Shown piece by piece: positions 18,078 to 27,094 of a stretch of DNA of 64,000 bases. The stretch is from Oscillospiraceae bacterium. Its GTDB lineage: Bacteria > Bacillota > Clostridia > Oscillospirales > Oscillospiraceae. The translations under genes were made by a program, and so were the position numbers. The notes under the pieces were generated by a model that had not been told where the DNA came from, made no database searches, and saw nothing but the letters and a program-made list of their open reading frames with translations. The stretch covers positions 1 to 64,000 of the forward strand of contig JAJQCF010000010.1 in NCBI GenBank assembly GCA_021202845.1. Reading direction: 5' to 3'. Every line of letters begins with the position of its first letter. Within the stretch, counting starts at the first letter, position 1.

Positions 18078-19688
18078 TTATTTTATGTGCAGCAGTCTGC
18101 CCAGCTTTTCTCCTTTCGGTATCAGCTTCATGTCGTCCATTGTGATAGCGCGCGTGGCGATTATCATAACAAGGTACACAACCACGGCCACGCAGACGGC
18201 CAGAACCATGCATATCGCCATAGTCAGCCAGCTTAGCTCTCCGCCGCCCAGCAGCTTTGACGAGAGGCCGTAGACAGCCCAAGCCGCTGCGCCCATGACC
18301 GCTGTGCTCAGCACGGGGCGCGCTAAAATTTTGCGCAGAGAGGGCTTTTCCTCCATGCAGCGGCGCATGAAGATGAAGTCCGCCGCGCACATGACTATGT
18401 AGCAGGCAATGGTGCCGACGGGCGCGCCGATGATGTTGACGGACGGCATACCGACCAAAAAGTAATTGACGGCAATCTTCACCAAGCCGCCCAGCGCCAT
18501 TGAGTAGACGGGGTAGCGCACGTCGCCGTGGGCCTGCATTATGGCCGTCATTATGAGCGCCATGCAGACGAAGTAGGCGGCAACGCCCAGCAGCGCCAAG
18601 AGCATGGGGCCGGACTCGCTGCTGTTGGGGTAGATGACGTTCATTATGGGGTCGCTCAGCACGGCCAGACCCACGGCCATAGGCAGCGCTATGACGGAGG
18701 AGATGCGCATACTGGCCTCGGTTATCTCCATTGTCTCGCGTGTATTTTTGCGCGTGACCGCCGCGGCAATGGCGGGAACGACGGAGACGGTCAGCGGCGT
18801 TATAATGGACGCGGGGAGATTGTAGAGCGTCTGCGCCTTGCCGTAAATGCCGTAGAGAATTTTGGCGTTGTAGTAGTCGAAGCCCGCGGCCAGCTGCAGC
18901 CGCTTCATAATCTGGTAGCTGTCGATGAAGTTTATCAGGCTCAGCACCGAGCTGCCCAGCGTTATCGGTATGGCTATCATTAGGAACTTTTTGACTATCA
19001 CCCTTGTGGGGTCGGGCACGTCGTCGGCGGGCGTTGCCGGCAGGGGGTAGTTTTTGCGTTTGCTGCGCCAGATATAAATAAGCGCAACAAGTCCGCCTGC
19101 GGTGACGCCGAATATGGCTCCCGCGGACGAAAGGCTGAGCCGCCGGCCGCTCCTGACGGACAGCCAGCAGAGGATAAGGCCGACTATGACCTTGACAAGC
19201 ACCTCTATGACCTGCGAAATGGTGGTCGGCTTCATGTTGCCGTGGCCTTGTATATAGCCGCGGTAGGCGCTGAGCACGCAGACAATGACAACGCAGGGCG
19301 CCAGCGCCAGTATGCTGTCCGCCGCCTCTATGTTCTCCATTGCGTCCGCTATCCACTCGTGGGCAATCATCATAAAGACGGTGCAGACAAGTCCGGCGAC
19401 AAACAGGATTTTCAGCGCGGCGGTGAAGATGCGCTGCACCTGATTTTCGCGTCCCAAGGTGCGCGCCTCGCTCACCATGCGCGAGAGCGCCACGGGCAGA
19501 CCCGCGGTGGTTATGGTGAGAAATACGTTGTAAACATTGTAGGCCGCCAGAAACATGGCGTAACCCTCGTCGCCCAGCAGGTTCCCGAGCGGTATTTTGT
19601 AAATAGCGCCCAATATCTTCATTATCACGACGCCTGCGGCAAGTATGGCCGCGCCGTGCAGAAAGCTCTGGCTTTTATTTTCAGGCAA
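18078..19688 (-). CDS. spoVB: SpoVB/MurJ-like polysaccharide flippase
   Basis: 536 residues, about 14 membrane helices, MVF/MATE-like lipid flippase family. It opens with the hydrophobic SFLHGAAILAAGVVIMKILGAIYKIPLGNLLGDEG segment characteristic of the SpoVB/YabM branch, which moves peptidoglycan precursors (lipid II) for cell wall or spore cortex. Context next to mazG, as for yabM in Bacillus, supports this branch. Whether it is the sporulation-specific or a vegetative member cannot be decided. It has its own SigA-type promoter. Confidence 0.88.
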   Translation of the reverse strand: MPENKSQSFLHGAAILAAGVVIMKILGAIYKIPLGNLLGDEGYAMFLAAYNVYNVFLTITTAGLPVALSRMVSEARTLGRENQVQRIFTAALKILFVAGLVCTVFMMIAHEWIADAMENIEAADSILALAPCVVIVCVLSAYRGYIQGHGNMKPTTISQVIEVLVKVIVGLILCWLSVRSGRRLSLSSAGAIFGVTAGGLVALIYIWRSKRKNYPLPATPADDVPDPTRVIVKKFLMIAIPITLGSSVLSLINFIDSYQIMKRLQLAAGFDYYNAKILYGIYGKAQTLYNLPASIITPLTVSVVPAIAAAVTRKNTRETMEITEASMRISSVIALPMAVGLAVLSDPIMNVIYPNSSESGPMLLALLGVAAYFVCMALIMTAIMQAHGDVRYPVYSMALGGLVKIAVNYFLVGMPSVNIIGAPVGTIACYIVMCAADFIFMRRCMEEKPSLRKILARPVLSTAVMGAAAWAVYGLSSKLLGGGELSWLTMAICMVLAVCVAVVVYLVMIIATRAITMDDMKLIPKGEKLGRLLHIK

Positions 19689-19715
19689 TGTACGGCCTCC
19701 CTTCTGTTGAAAGAG

Positions 19716-19744
19716 ATTTTACACCATAAACCGCTGTAAATCAA
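19716..19744 (-). promoter_or_regulatory. Promoter of the spoVB-like gene
   Basis: Minus strand TTGATT (19744-19739), 17 bases, TAAAAT (19721-19716). Confidence 0.65.
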
Positions 19745-19814
19745 GTGCTTTGCGTCGAGATTCCGCGGCGGCGCGGCGCGCGGCAAATGATTTTTACAGT
19801 TATTTATTTTGTGT

Positions 19815-19843
19815 TTGCTTTAACGGTGCAAAGAGGTTATAAT
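19815..19843 (+). promoter_or_regulatory. Promoter of MATE gene 1
   Basis: TTGCTT (19815-19820), 17 bases, TATAAT (19838-19843), about 40 bases before the start codon. Confidence 0.65.
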
Positions 19844-19882
19844 AGCATATATAGAGAAAAACAAAAAATCGGAGGGACAATT

Positions 19883-21256
19883 ATGGCAGTTTCGCGTGAC
19901 CTCACCACCGGCAGCGTGGCCTCAAAGCTAATCCCATTCGCGGTTCCCATTCTCCTTTCCAATATGCTTCAGGCGCTGTACAACATTGTCGATATGATAA
20001 TAGTCGGACAGTATGTCGGCTCCAGCGGTATGTCGGCCATCAGCATAGGCGGCCAGCTCACGCACATGGTGCTGGTCGTGGTTATCGGCCTGAGCAACGG
20101 CGGCTCGGTGGTCATAGGGCGAATGTTCGGGCGCGGGGAGACGGGAGAAATGCGCCGCACGGTCAGCAGCATGGTCTGCTTTTTAACTATCGTCGGCGTC
20201 GCCGTGGCCGCGGCGATGATTGCGTGCGCCCGCCCGCTTCTGCGGCTTATGGACACCCCCGCCGCCAGCTTTGAGCAGACGGTTACATACCTCACAATCT
20301 GTATGTCCGGCACGGTGTTTATTTATATTTACAACGCGCTCAACGCCGCGCTGCGCGGCATAGGGCAGTCCATGCGGCCGATGATTATTGTCACTGTCAC
20401 CACCGTTCTCAACGTGGCGCTGGACTTTGTGTTCGTGGGTCTGCTGGGCATGGACGTGGCCGGCGCGGCGCTCGCCACGGTTATATGCCAGCTCATCAGC
20501 GCGGTGATGATAGTCTGGTACTGCTGCCGCAGCACGGAGCTGATGACCTTGAACCGCGGCTTTTTCCGCATTCATCTGCCGGACTTGTCAAATATGGTGC
20601 GCATAGGTCTGCCGCAGTCCATACAGTTCACGGCGACAAACATTTCGTTTCTGCTCGTGCTCTCGCTCATAAATTCCTACAATGTCGTGGCCTCCGCCGC
20701 GGCGGGAGCGGCCAACAAGGTTTGGTCGTTCGGTATGCTGCCCGGGCAGTCCATGATGAGCGCAATGGTGAGCCTGACGGCACAGAACCTGCCGAAGAAA
20801 AACTACGGCCGCATTTACCGCGGGTTTGCAATGTCCGTCGCCATAAGCTGGGGCATAGGCTTTGTTATGATTGCCCTGTGCTGGCTCATACCCGACCAAA
20901 TATACTCCCTGTTCACCTCAGAGGAGGCCGTGGGAGAAATGGGACGGCTGTTCTTGGGGCTGTACTCGCTGTGCTTCATTACGGAGAACTATATGTTCTG
21001 TCAGTACGGTATTCTGACAGGCGCGGGCTACACGACAATCACCATGACCTGCGCCATTCTCTCCGCCTTCGTCGCGCGCTACACGCTGGCGGTCATATTC
21101 AGCCAGTATACGGCGCTGGGTTTTGACGGCATCGCGCTGGCCTACCCGCTCTCTCCGCTGATAAGCATAACGATTTCCGGTATCTACCTGCTGTCTGGGC
21201 GCTGGAAGATAAGCCGCATAGACCGACTGGAGCAAAAACGTGCCGCCAAAGCCTGA
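19883..21256 (+). CDS. MATE family efflux transporter (copy 1)
   Basis: 457 residues, twelve predicted membrane helices, two homologous MATE halves starting SKLIPFAVPILLSNMLQALYNIVDMIIVGQ. These are Na+ or H+ driven exporters of drugs and metabolites; the substrate is unknown. ATG 19883 has GGAGGG 8 bases upstream. The stop overlaps the start of the next gene by 17 bases, so the two are translationally coupled. This is one of three MATE genes in the window. Confidence 0.92.
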   Translation: MAVSRDLTTGSVASKLIPFAVPILLSNMLQALYNIVDMIIVGQYVGSSGMSAISIGGQLTHMVLVVVIGLSNGGSVVIGRMFGRGETGEMRRTVSSMVCFLTIVGVAVAAAMIACARPLLRLMDTPAASFEQTVTYLTICMSGTVFIYIYNALNAALRGIGQSMRPMIIVTVTTVLNVALDFVFVGLLGMDVAGAALATVICQLISAVMIVWYCCRSTELMTLNRGFFRIHLPDLSNMVRIGLPQSIQFTATNISFLLVLSLINSYNVVASAAAGAANKVWSFGMLPGQSMMSAMVSLTAQNLPKKNYGRIYRGFAMSVAISWGIGFVMIALCWLIPDQIYSLFTSEEAVGEMGRLFLGLYSLCFITENYMFCQYGILTGAGYTTITMTCAILSAFVARYTLAVIFSQYTALGFDGIALAYPLSPLISITISGIYLLSGRWKISRIDRLEQKRAAKA

Positions 21257-21938
21257 GACATACACCGTAACAATATCCGGCGTGCCGATTGAAGTCACAA
21301 AAAAGAACGTCAAGCGCCTCAGCATCAGGGTCCACTCCGACGCGAGAGTGACAGTGTCGGCGCCGCGGCGCGTGAGCGACAGCCGGATACGGGCGTACTT
21401 GGAGACAAAAATAGACTGGATACAAAAGCAGCGCGGGCGCTTTGCCGCCTCCCGCCGCCCGACGCTGCGCGACTGCGTTTCGGGCGAGGTAATGTACGTG
21501 TGGGGCGAGCCGTACACCCTGCGGGTGGAGTGCGGAGCCGCGGGGCTTACTCTTGCGGACGGCGAGGCGATTTTGACTGCACCCGAGGACAGCACCGCCG
21601 AGAGCCGCAGAGAGATTGTGAATAAGTGGTACTGCGCGCTGCTGGCCGCGGAGATTGAAAAGCGCCTGCCGCAGTGGGAGACGCGCACCGGCCTGTACTG
21701 CACCGCGTGGCAGATAAGGAATATGACCTCGCGCTGGGGCAGCTGCACCACAAATACGGGCAGAATGCGCTTCAGCCTGCGCCTTGCCGAGCACCCGAAG
21801 GGGTGTCTTGACTACGTGCTGCTGCACGAGCTGGCACACCTGAAAGTCCCAAATCACGGCCCCGAGTTCAAGGCGCTGCTGGACAGCTATATGCCCGACT
21901 GGCGCGAGGTGACGAAAACGCTGAACTACGGCACGTAA
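21240..21938 (+). CDS. YgjP/M48-like metal-dependent hydrolase (DUF45)
   Basis: 232 residues, YgjP family. N-terminal strand-rich segment with the RLSIRVHSDARVTVSAPRRVS motif, the MTSRWGSC motif, and the zinc-peptidase signature HELAHLKVPNHGPEF near residue 200 (HExxH with a downstream Glu/His). The substrate is unknown; related proteins look like minigluzincin or SprT-like proteases. GTG start at 21240 inside the end of the MATE gene. Confidence 0.88.
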   Translation: MPPKPETYTVTISGVPIEVTKKNVKRLSIRVHSDARVTVSAPRRVSDSRIRAYLETKIDWIQKQRGRFAASRRPTLRDCVSGEVMYVWGEPYTLRVECGAAGLTLADGEAILTAPEDSTAESRREIVNKWYCALLAAEIEKRLPQWETRTGLYCTAWQIRNMTSRWGSCTTNTGRMRFSLRLAEHPKGCLDYVLLHELAHLKVPNHGPEFKALLDSYMPDWREVTKTLNYGT

Positions 21939-22052
21939 GCGCAAGAGCGTTTTGCCGTTGAAACGTGTGCCGCCGTATGCTAAAATGAACTTATAAACGC
22001 GCGGCGGGCGCTGTGCGGCACATAAATATAAATTTTATAGGGAGAAACAGCT

Positions 22053-22715
22053 ATGAGCGGAAAGACGACACAAGGCGACTGCTACCTTTGCGGCGAGGCG
22101 TTCAGCAAAGCAGGCTACAAAAAGCATGTTTTAGCTGCGCACAAATGCGAGGACGGAGAGACGCAGGACTGCTTGCTTATCAAGGTCGAGGCCGTTTACG
22201 AAAAGGCGTATTGGCTTTACTTGGATATTTCTATGGCAAGCACACTGAAAACGCTGGATAAGTTCCTGCGCGACATATGGCTGGAGTGCTGCGGACATAT
22301 GAGCTTGTTTTCCACCGATGACGGGTGGGAGCTGTCGATGAGCAAATTAGTCTGCACACTGCCCAAGGGGACAAAGCTGAATTATGAGTATGATTTCGGC
22401 AGCTCAACGGAGCTCACCGTTACCGTTATGGACTACATTACGCGCCCCAAGCAGCGCAAAGCGGTGCGCCTGCTGGCGCGCAATCAGCCCTTGAGCTTTG
22501 TGTGCGGCCAATGCGGACAGAATGCGGCATACATATGCTGCGAGTGCGAAATGGAGGATGAAAACCCGTTTTTCTGCGCCGAGTGTGCCGAGAGGCACGA
22601 GAGCGTGCATGATTATTTACTGCCGGTTGTCAACTCCCCGCGCATGGGCGTGTGCAGCTACAGCGGCGAATATGACACTTACGCCTTCCTCCCCGACAGG
22701 TTCAAAAAAGCGTAA
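22053..22715 (+). CDS. pRiA4b ORF-3-like protein with zinc-finger ends
   Basis: 220 residues. N-terminal CxxC/HxxxH finger (CYLCGEAFSKAGYKKHVLAAH). The middle part resembles the pRiA4b ORF3-like domain (AYWLYLDISMASTLKTLDKFLRDIWL, then LPKGTKLNYEYDFGSSTELTVTV), found in plasmid and transposon passenger genes. The C-terminal Cys-rich segment has four CxxC/CxC clusters that probably bind zinc. Function is unknown; distribution in the family suggests mobile-DNA association. GGGAGAAAC precedes the ATG. Confidence 0.7.
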   Translation: MSGKTTQGDCYLCGEAFSKAGYKKHVLAAHKCEDGETQDCLLIKVEAVYEKAYWLYLDISMASTLKTLDKFLRDIWLECCGHMSLFSTDDGWELSMSKLVCTLPKGTKLNYEYDFGSSTELTVTVMDYITRPKQRKAVRLLARNQPLSFVCGQCGQNAAYICCECEMEDENPFFCAECAERHESVHDYLLPVVNSPRMGVCSYSGEYDTYAFLPDRFKKA

Positions 22716-22769
22716 TATTCTCGTTTCCGCGCCGTTGGCGGCTGAGAGGAGATTAAGGAAGTGATTTAT

Positions 22770-23231
22770 ATGCCTTGGCATCATGAGAACGCAGAATTGA
22801 ATAATCGAAATTTCAAAAATAATACTCAGCGTGTGCTGACAAGCGTACTTTTGATTTTGCTGACGCTGCTTGCTCTGACCGGCTGCGGCGGCAATGTTGA
22901 TAATGTGCAAATTTCCGACTGGAAACCCTCTGAGATTTATTCCAATGATGATATTGAAGCGGCATTTCAGACGGTAAAGGATTATTTCAGCCAAGAATTT
23001 GACGGCTGTACGCTAACGCAGCTTTATTATCCCGGGGATATATACGCCGACGAATTTAATGAGTGGGCGGAACGGTACGGTTCTGATGAAGCAATTATAA
23101 TATTATCTTCATTCGACGTAGACAGTTCCGGCGGAGACGGTTCACTTAACCCCAATTCAACATATACCGACTGGAAATGGGTTCTTATTCGCAGCGGCGG
23201 CGGCTGGGAGCACGCAGACCACGGATATTAA
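22770..23231 (+). CDS. Putative lipoprotein, unknown function
   Basis: 153 residues. Basic start, hydrophobic stretch VLLILLTLLALTGC with a lipobox (LTGC), then a short alpha/beta domain (SNDDIEAAFQTVKDYFSQEFDGCTLTQLYY ... ADEFNEWAERYGSDEAIIILSSFDVD) resembling small clostridial extracytoplasmic DUF4829-type domains. Composition is more AT-rich than the surroundings. ATG 22770 is preferred over GTG 22761, which would overlap the AAGGA ribosome site. A terminator follows. Confidence 0.65.
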   Translation: MPWHHENAELNNRNFKNNTQRVLTSVLLILLTLLALTGCGGNVDNVQISDWKPSEIYSNDDIEAAFQTVKDYFSQEFDGCTLTQLYYPGDIYADEFNEWAERYGSDEAIIILSSFDVDSSGGDGSLNPNSTYTDWKWVLIRSGGGWEHADHGY

Positions 23232-23241
23232 ATATTAAAGA

Positions 23242-23276
23242 GGTGCGGCAGCAAAATCGGGCTGCCGCGCCTTTTG
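23242..23276 (+). terminator. Terminator after the lipoprotein gene
   Basis: GGTGCGGCAGC (23242-23252) pairs with GCTGCCGCGCC (23261-23271), then TTTTGCCTTTCTTT. Confidence 0.85.
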
Positions 23277-23357
23277 CCTTTCTTTACGCCCAGAGCGCCC
23301 GACAACTGCCGGTTTGCCCATTTTTTATTATTCTCAAAAATTTTTTCAGATTATCTA

Positions 23358-23386
23358 AAGACAAAGGCGTTATAATGTAGTATAAT
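23358..23386 (+). promoter_or_regulatory. Probable promoter of the two-component system
   Basis: TATAAT (23381-23386) with a weak -35 AAGACA (23358-23363) at 17 bases. A second TATAAT at 23370 lacks a good -35. Confidence 0.45.
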
Positions 23387-23423
23387 TATTATAACAAAAC
23401 TTATATGTTTGGAGTGGTTTCGG

Positions 23424-24110
23424 GTGCGTATTCTTGTGGTGGAGGACGAGCGGAGACTGGCGGACACTATTGCCGATTTGCTTGTGACAAACAACTACAT
23501 CGCCGATGTGGACTATGACGGCAACAGCGGCTTGGACGACGCGCTGTCCGGCATATATGACGCCGTGATTTTGGACATAATGCTCCCCGGGCGCGACGGC
23601 TTTTCCATAGTGCAGGAAATGCGGCGCGAGGGGCTGAACACGCCGGTTATGATGCTGACCGCGCGCACGCAGGTGGACGACCGCATACGCGGGCTGGACT
23701 CGGGCGCGGACTATTACCTGACAAAGCCGTTTGACATCAACGAGCTTTTGGCCTGCCTGCGCACCATACTCCGCCGCCAAGCCGAGACGGTGGTCGAGTC
23801 CCTTAGCTACGGCGATATATCGCTGGACTTTTCCACGCGCGAGCTGTGCTGCGGGGAAAAGCGTATGCGCCTAAGCTCCAAGGAGTTTGAGATAATGCAG
23901 GTGCTGGTGCAGAACGGCCAGCACATTGTGAGCAAGGAGACGCTGCTGCTCAAGGCGTGGGGCTACGACAGCGAGGCGGAGGACAACCACGTCGAGGTCT
24001 ATATATCCTTCCTGCGCAAAAAGCTGGGGCTGATAAAGTCCAAGGTGACGATAGAAACGGTGCGCAGAGTGGGCTATCACTTGGAATGGGAGCAGGAGAG
24101 CAATGCTTAA
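23424..24110 (+). CDS. OmpR-family response regulator
   Basis: 228 residues: receiver domain (acidic pocket E7-D8, phospho-acceptor D51 in VILDIMLPG, T and K in MLTAR and YLTKPF), then a winged-helix DNA-binding domain (SSKEFEIMQVLVQNGQ, YISFLRKKLGLIKSKV, RRVGYHLE). GTG 23424 is 9 bases after GGAG. The 3' end overlaps the kinase gene by 8 bases. Target genes are unknown; no transporter operon flanks it. Confidence 0.93.
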   Translation: MRILVVEDERRLADTIADLLVTNNYIADVDYDGNSGLDDALSGIYDAVILDIMLPGRDGFSIVQEMRREGLNTPVMMLTARTQVDDRIRGLDSGADYYLTKPFDINELLACLRTILRRQAETVVESLSYGDISLDFSTRELCCGEKRMRLSSKEFEIMQVLVQNGQHIVSKETLLLKAWGYDSEAEDNHVEVYISFLRKKLGLIKSKVTIETVRRVGYHLEWEQESNA

Positions 24111-25329
24111 AAAGCTGCGCTGGCGGGTTGTCAGCCTGATTATGGCCGTCGCCGTCGTCTGCATTGCCATTATATCCGTTCTGGGCTACACAACAACGCG
24201 GCAGAGCTTGGAGCAGCAGAGCCGCTCCGCGCTGGAAAACATATTGAGCGGCACGGTGTTCGGACGGCAGATAGGCGGGCCGGACGGCAGCAATATACAG
24301 TTTCCGTATTTCACGGTTTTTGTTTACCAGTTCAACAACAGCTTCAGCTATGAAACGGGCGACTACGACATCGACAGCGAGCAGCTGACGGAAATAGTCA
24401 ACGCCGCGTGGAGCTTCGAGGGCAACGACGGCGTTTTAGAGGAATACCGGCTGCGCTACCAAAAGCGCGAGGCGCCGGGCGGCACGAGAATTGCCTTCGT
24501 GGACACGTCCATAGAGTCGTCCACGCTGAAAACAATGATAATTCAGTCCGCCTGCATCAGCCTTGGCGCTATTGCGGTGTTTTTCATTCTCAGTATGCTT
24601 ATATCCAAGCAGCTGCTCAGGCCCGTGGCGGAGGCGTGGGACAAGCAGCGGCAGTTCGTGGCGGACGCCAGCCACGAGCTGAAAACTCCGCTGACTGTCA
24701 TCATGGCAAACACGGCGCTCATGCAGTCCGACCCCGACCGCAGCTCGGAGGCAAACACGCGGCGCATTGAAAATATCCGCGTTGAGGGCGAGGGTATGCG
24801 TCATTTGGTGGAAACGCTTTTGGACCAAGCCAGAATGGATTCCGGCGAGATTAAAAAGACGTTTTCCGAGGTTGACCTCAGCTACCTTGTGACGGAGGCG
24901 GTCATGCTGTTCGAGCCGGTGATATACGAGTGCGGGCGCGAGATACGCTGGGAGGTTGACGACGGCGTGGCCGTTATGGGCGACGCGGAGGCGCTGCGGC
25001 GGCTGCTGACGATACTGCTCGACAACGCCCGCAAATACTCCGACGAGGGCTCGGAGATTTTTGTCTCCCTGCACGCGGAGGGTCACAAAAACGCCGTCCT
25101 CACCGTCAGCGACAAGGGCGCGGAGATGAGCAAGGAGGAGTGCGAGCGCATATTTACCCGCTTTTACCGCGCAGATACTTCCCACACCGCCAACGGCAGC
25201 TACGGGCTGGGACTGAGCATTGCGCGCAGCACCGCCGAGGCACACGGCGGCACAATAAGAGCCGAGAGCGCCGCCGGAACAACAAAATTTATTGCCACGC
25301 TCCCGACAATAAAGAAAAATCGGACATAA
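24103..25329 (+). CDS. Sensor histidine kinase
   Basis: 408 residues. Membrane helices at about 10-29 and 147-168 flank an extracytoplasmic sensor of about 115 residues. The H-box FVADASHELKTPLTVI gives H191 as phosphorylation site. The ATPase domain has LLDNARKYS (N box), VSDKGAEM (G1) and YGLGLSIA (G2). No HAMP domain is obvious; the second helix runs almost directly into the dimerisation domain. Partner of the overlapping response regulator. Confidence 0.92.
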   Translation: MLKKLRWRVVSLIMAVAVVCIAIISVLGYTTTRQSLEQQSRSALENILSGTVFGRQIGGPDGSNIQFPYFTVFVYQFNNSFSYETGDYDIDSEQLTEIVNAAWSFEGNDGVLEEYRLRYQKREAPGGTRIAFVDTSIESSTLKTMIIQSACISLGAIAVFFILSMLISKQLLRPVAEAWDKQRQFVADASHELKTPLTVIMANTALMQSDPDRSSEANTRRIENIRVEGEGMRHLVETLLDQARMDSGEIKKTFSEVDLSYLVTEAVMLFEPVIYECGREIRWEVDDGVAVMGDAEALRRLLTILLDNARKYSDEGSEIFVSLHAEGHKNAVLTVSDKGAEMSKEECERIFTRFYRADTSHTANGSYGLGLSIARSTAEAHGGTIRAESAAGTTKFIATLPTIKKNRT

Positions 25330-25335
25330 AAAGCA

Positions 25336-25377
25336 AGCCGAACGGGCCGCATTTAAGCAAGACCACGTTCGGCTTTT
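25336..25377. terminator. Bidirectional terminator
   Basis: AGCCGAAC (25336-25343) pairs with GTTCGGCT (25367-25374), TTTT on the plus strand and GCTTTTTA on the minus strand. Ends both the upstream kinase gene and the converging phosphate operon. Confidence 0.8.
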
Positions 25378-25393
25378 GCGTTATAAATATTGC

Positions 25394-27094
25394 TTAGTCG
25401 GCGTCGGCGGGCTTTTCCGGCTCCGCGGCGGGCGTGCTGTGGGTGCTCATCGGCAGGCTGACGGTTATTTCCGTGCCCTCGCCGGGTATGCTCTGGAGCG
25501 TGATGCTGCCGCCCAGATACTGCACGGCGTGCTTGACAATGGAGAGCCCCAGACCCGTGCCGCCGCCCTTCTTGGAGCGGCTTTTGTCCACGCGGTAGAA
25601 GCGCTCAAAGACGCGGCTCTGGTCTTTATACGGTATGCCGATGCCCGTGTCGGCAACGGAGAGCAGCGCCCTGCCGCCGCTCTCGGAGAGCGTGAGGGTG
25701 ACGGAGCCGCCCTCGCGGTTATATTTTATGGCGTTATCCAGCAGGTTGCCGGCAATTTCGTGGAAGAGCTGCCGCACACCGGGCACGGGCAGCGGGCCGC
25801 CCTCGACATGAATGGTTATGCCGCGCTCCGCCGCCACGGGTTCCAGCAGCGCCGCCTCGGAGCGCGCCAGCTCGCGCAGCTCCACCGGCTCAAAGGCCAT
25901 TTCGCTGCCCTCGTCCAACTGCGAGAGGCGGATTATGTCGCTTATGAGCGATACCAGACGTGAGGCTTCGGCGCGGATATGCGCCAAAAAGCGGGGGACG
26001 TCCTCCTGCTTCACAAGGCCGTTTTCCAGAAGCTCGGCGCTGCCCAAAATTGTTTGCAGCGGCGTTTTCAGCTCATGGGAGACATTGGCCGTGAACTCGC
26101 GGCGGGACTGCTCGGCCATGTACTGGTCGGTCATGTCGAACGCCAGCAGCACCAGTCCGGAGGCGGCGCCGTCTTCGTCCGTGCGGCTCACGTCTATGCG
26201 GAATATCCTGTCGCTGCGCACAAGCTGAAGCCCGCCGGAGCCGTTCTCGCGCGCGGAGCGTATGGCGCGGCTCACGTCGGCGCTGCGCTCAAGAGTGAGA
26301 AAGCCGCGTCCGACGCAGCTCTCGTCGGTGTCAAAGAGCGTCTGCGCCGCGGGGTTGATGCTGATTATTGTGTCGTCGCGCCCCAGCAGCACAAGTCCCT
26401 CGCGCATATTGGAGGTTATCTGGTTGAACTCGTCCCTGCTGCGCTTCAGCTCTTTCAGCTGGGCGTCGATTTTTTTGTGCTGGCGGTCAATCTGCGTCAG
26501 CAGGGGAGCCAGCTCATCGTAGGCGTTGTTGCTCATGGGGTCGTCCAAGTCCAGCTCGTTCAGCGGTCCGACAATGCGCTTTGCCAGCGCCGCGGCCAGC
26601 AGGCCGGAGATGACGGCGGCCAGTATCGCCACGATGACTATGCTTTGCAGCATACCGATAAGCAGCGAGAGCACGCTCAGCTGGCTGACGGAGATTCTCA
26701 GCACGGAGCCGTCCGAGAGCAGCATGGCGTAGTAAATGTTGCGCTCTGTGAGCGTGGTGGAGTAGCGCACGCTCTCGCCGAAGCCTGTTTCCAGCGCGGA
26801 GCGTACCTCCTCGCGCTCAAGGTGATTTTCCATCTCGTCCGCAACCTGCGTGTCATATATAACGGAGCCGTCCGCGGCTATCCACGTCAGGCGCTGGGAG
26901 GAGCCGTCCAAGCCGGAGAGATAGTCTGTGCCGCCGTCCTCAACGCCCTCCGCCGCCAGCAGCAGCGAGGAGTGCAGCTGGGCTTCGGCTATGCCGGTGA
27001 AGTAGCTGTAAAGCACCCCCATTATAATGACAAGGCTGGCGAGCAGCACAGCCATAGCGCACAGGAATACGGAGCGGAATATGCGTTTTGTCAC
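25394..27094 (-). CDS. phoR: Phosphate-sensing histidine kinase PhoR
   Basis: 566 residues. Two membrane helices (about 9-33 and 142-170) around an extracytoplasmic domain, a HAMP-like linker, a coiled coil, a PAS domain (about 225-325, EGLVLLGRDDTIISINPAA), H-box with H340 (FTANVSHELKTPLQTI) and ATPase boxes LLDNAIKYN, VADTGIGIPY and GTGLGLSIVKH. In the Pho system it phosphorylates PhoP under phosphate starvation and is held in check through PstSCAB-PhoU. The GTG start overlaps the phoP stop. Last gene of the pst-pho operon. Confidence 0.9.
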   Translation of the reverse strand: MTKRIFRSVFLCAMAVLLASLVIIMGVLYSYFTGIAEAQLHSSLLLAAEGVEDGGTDYLSGLDGSSQRLTWIAADGSVIYDTQVADEMENHLEREEVRSALETGFGESVRYSTTLTERNIYYAMLLSDGSVLRISVSQLSVLSLLIGMLQSIVIVAILAAVISGLLAAALAKRIVGPLNELDLDDPMSNNAYDELAPLLTQIDRQHKKIDAQLKELKRSRDEFNQITSNMREGLVLLGRDDTIISINPAAQTLFDTDESCVGRGFLTLERSADVSRAIRSARENGSGGLQLVRSDRIFRIDVSRTDEDGAASGLVLLAFDMTDQYMAEQSRREFTANVSHELKTPLQTILGSAELLENGLVKQEDVPRFLAHIRAEASRLVSLISDIIRLSQLDEGSEMAFEPVELRELARSEAALLEPVAAERGITIHVEGGPLPVPGVRQLFHEIAGNLLDNAIKYNREGGSVTLTLSESGGRALLSVADTGIGIPYKDQSRVFERFYRVDKSRSKKGGGTGLGLSIVKHAVQYLGGSITLQSIPGEGTEITVSLPMSTHSTPAAEPEKPADAD

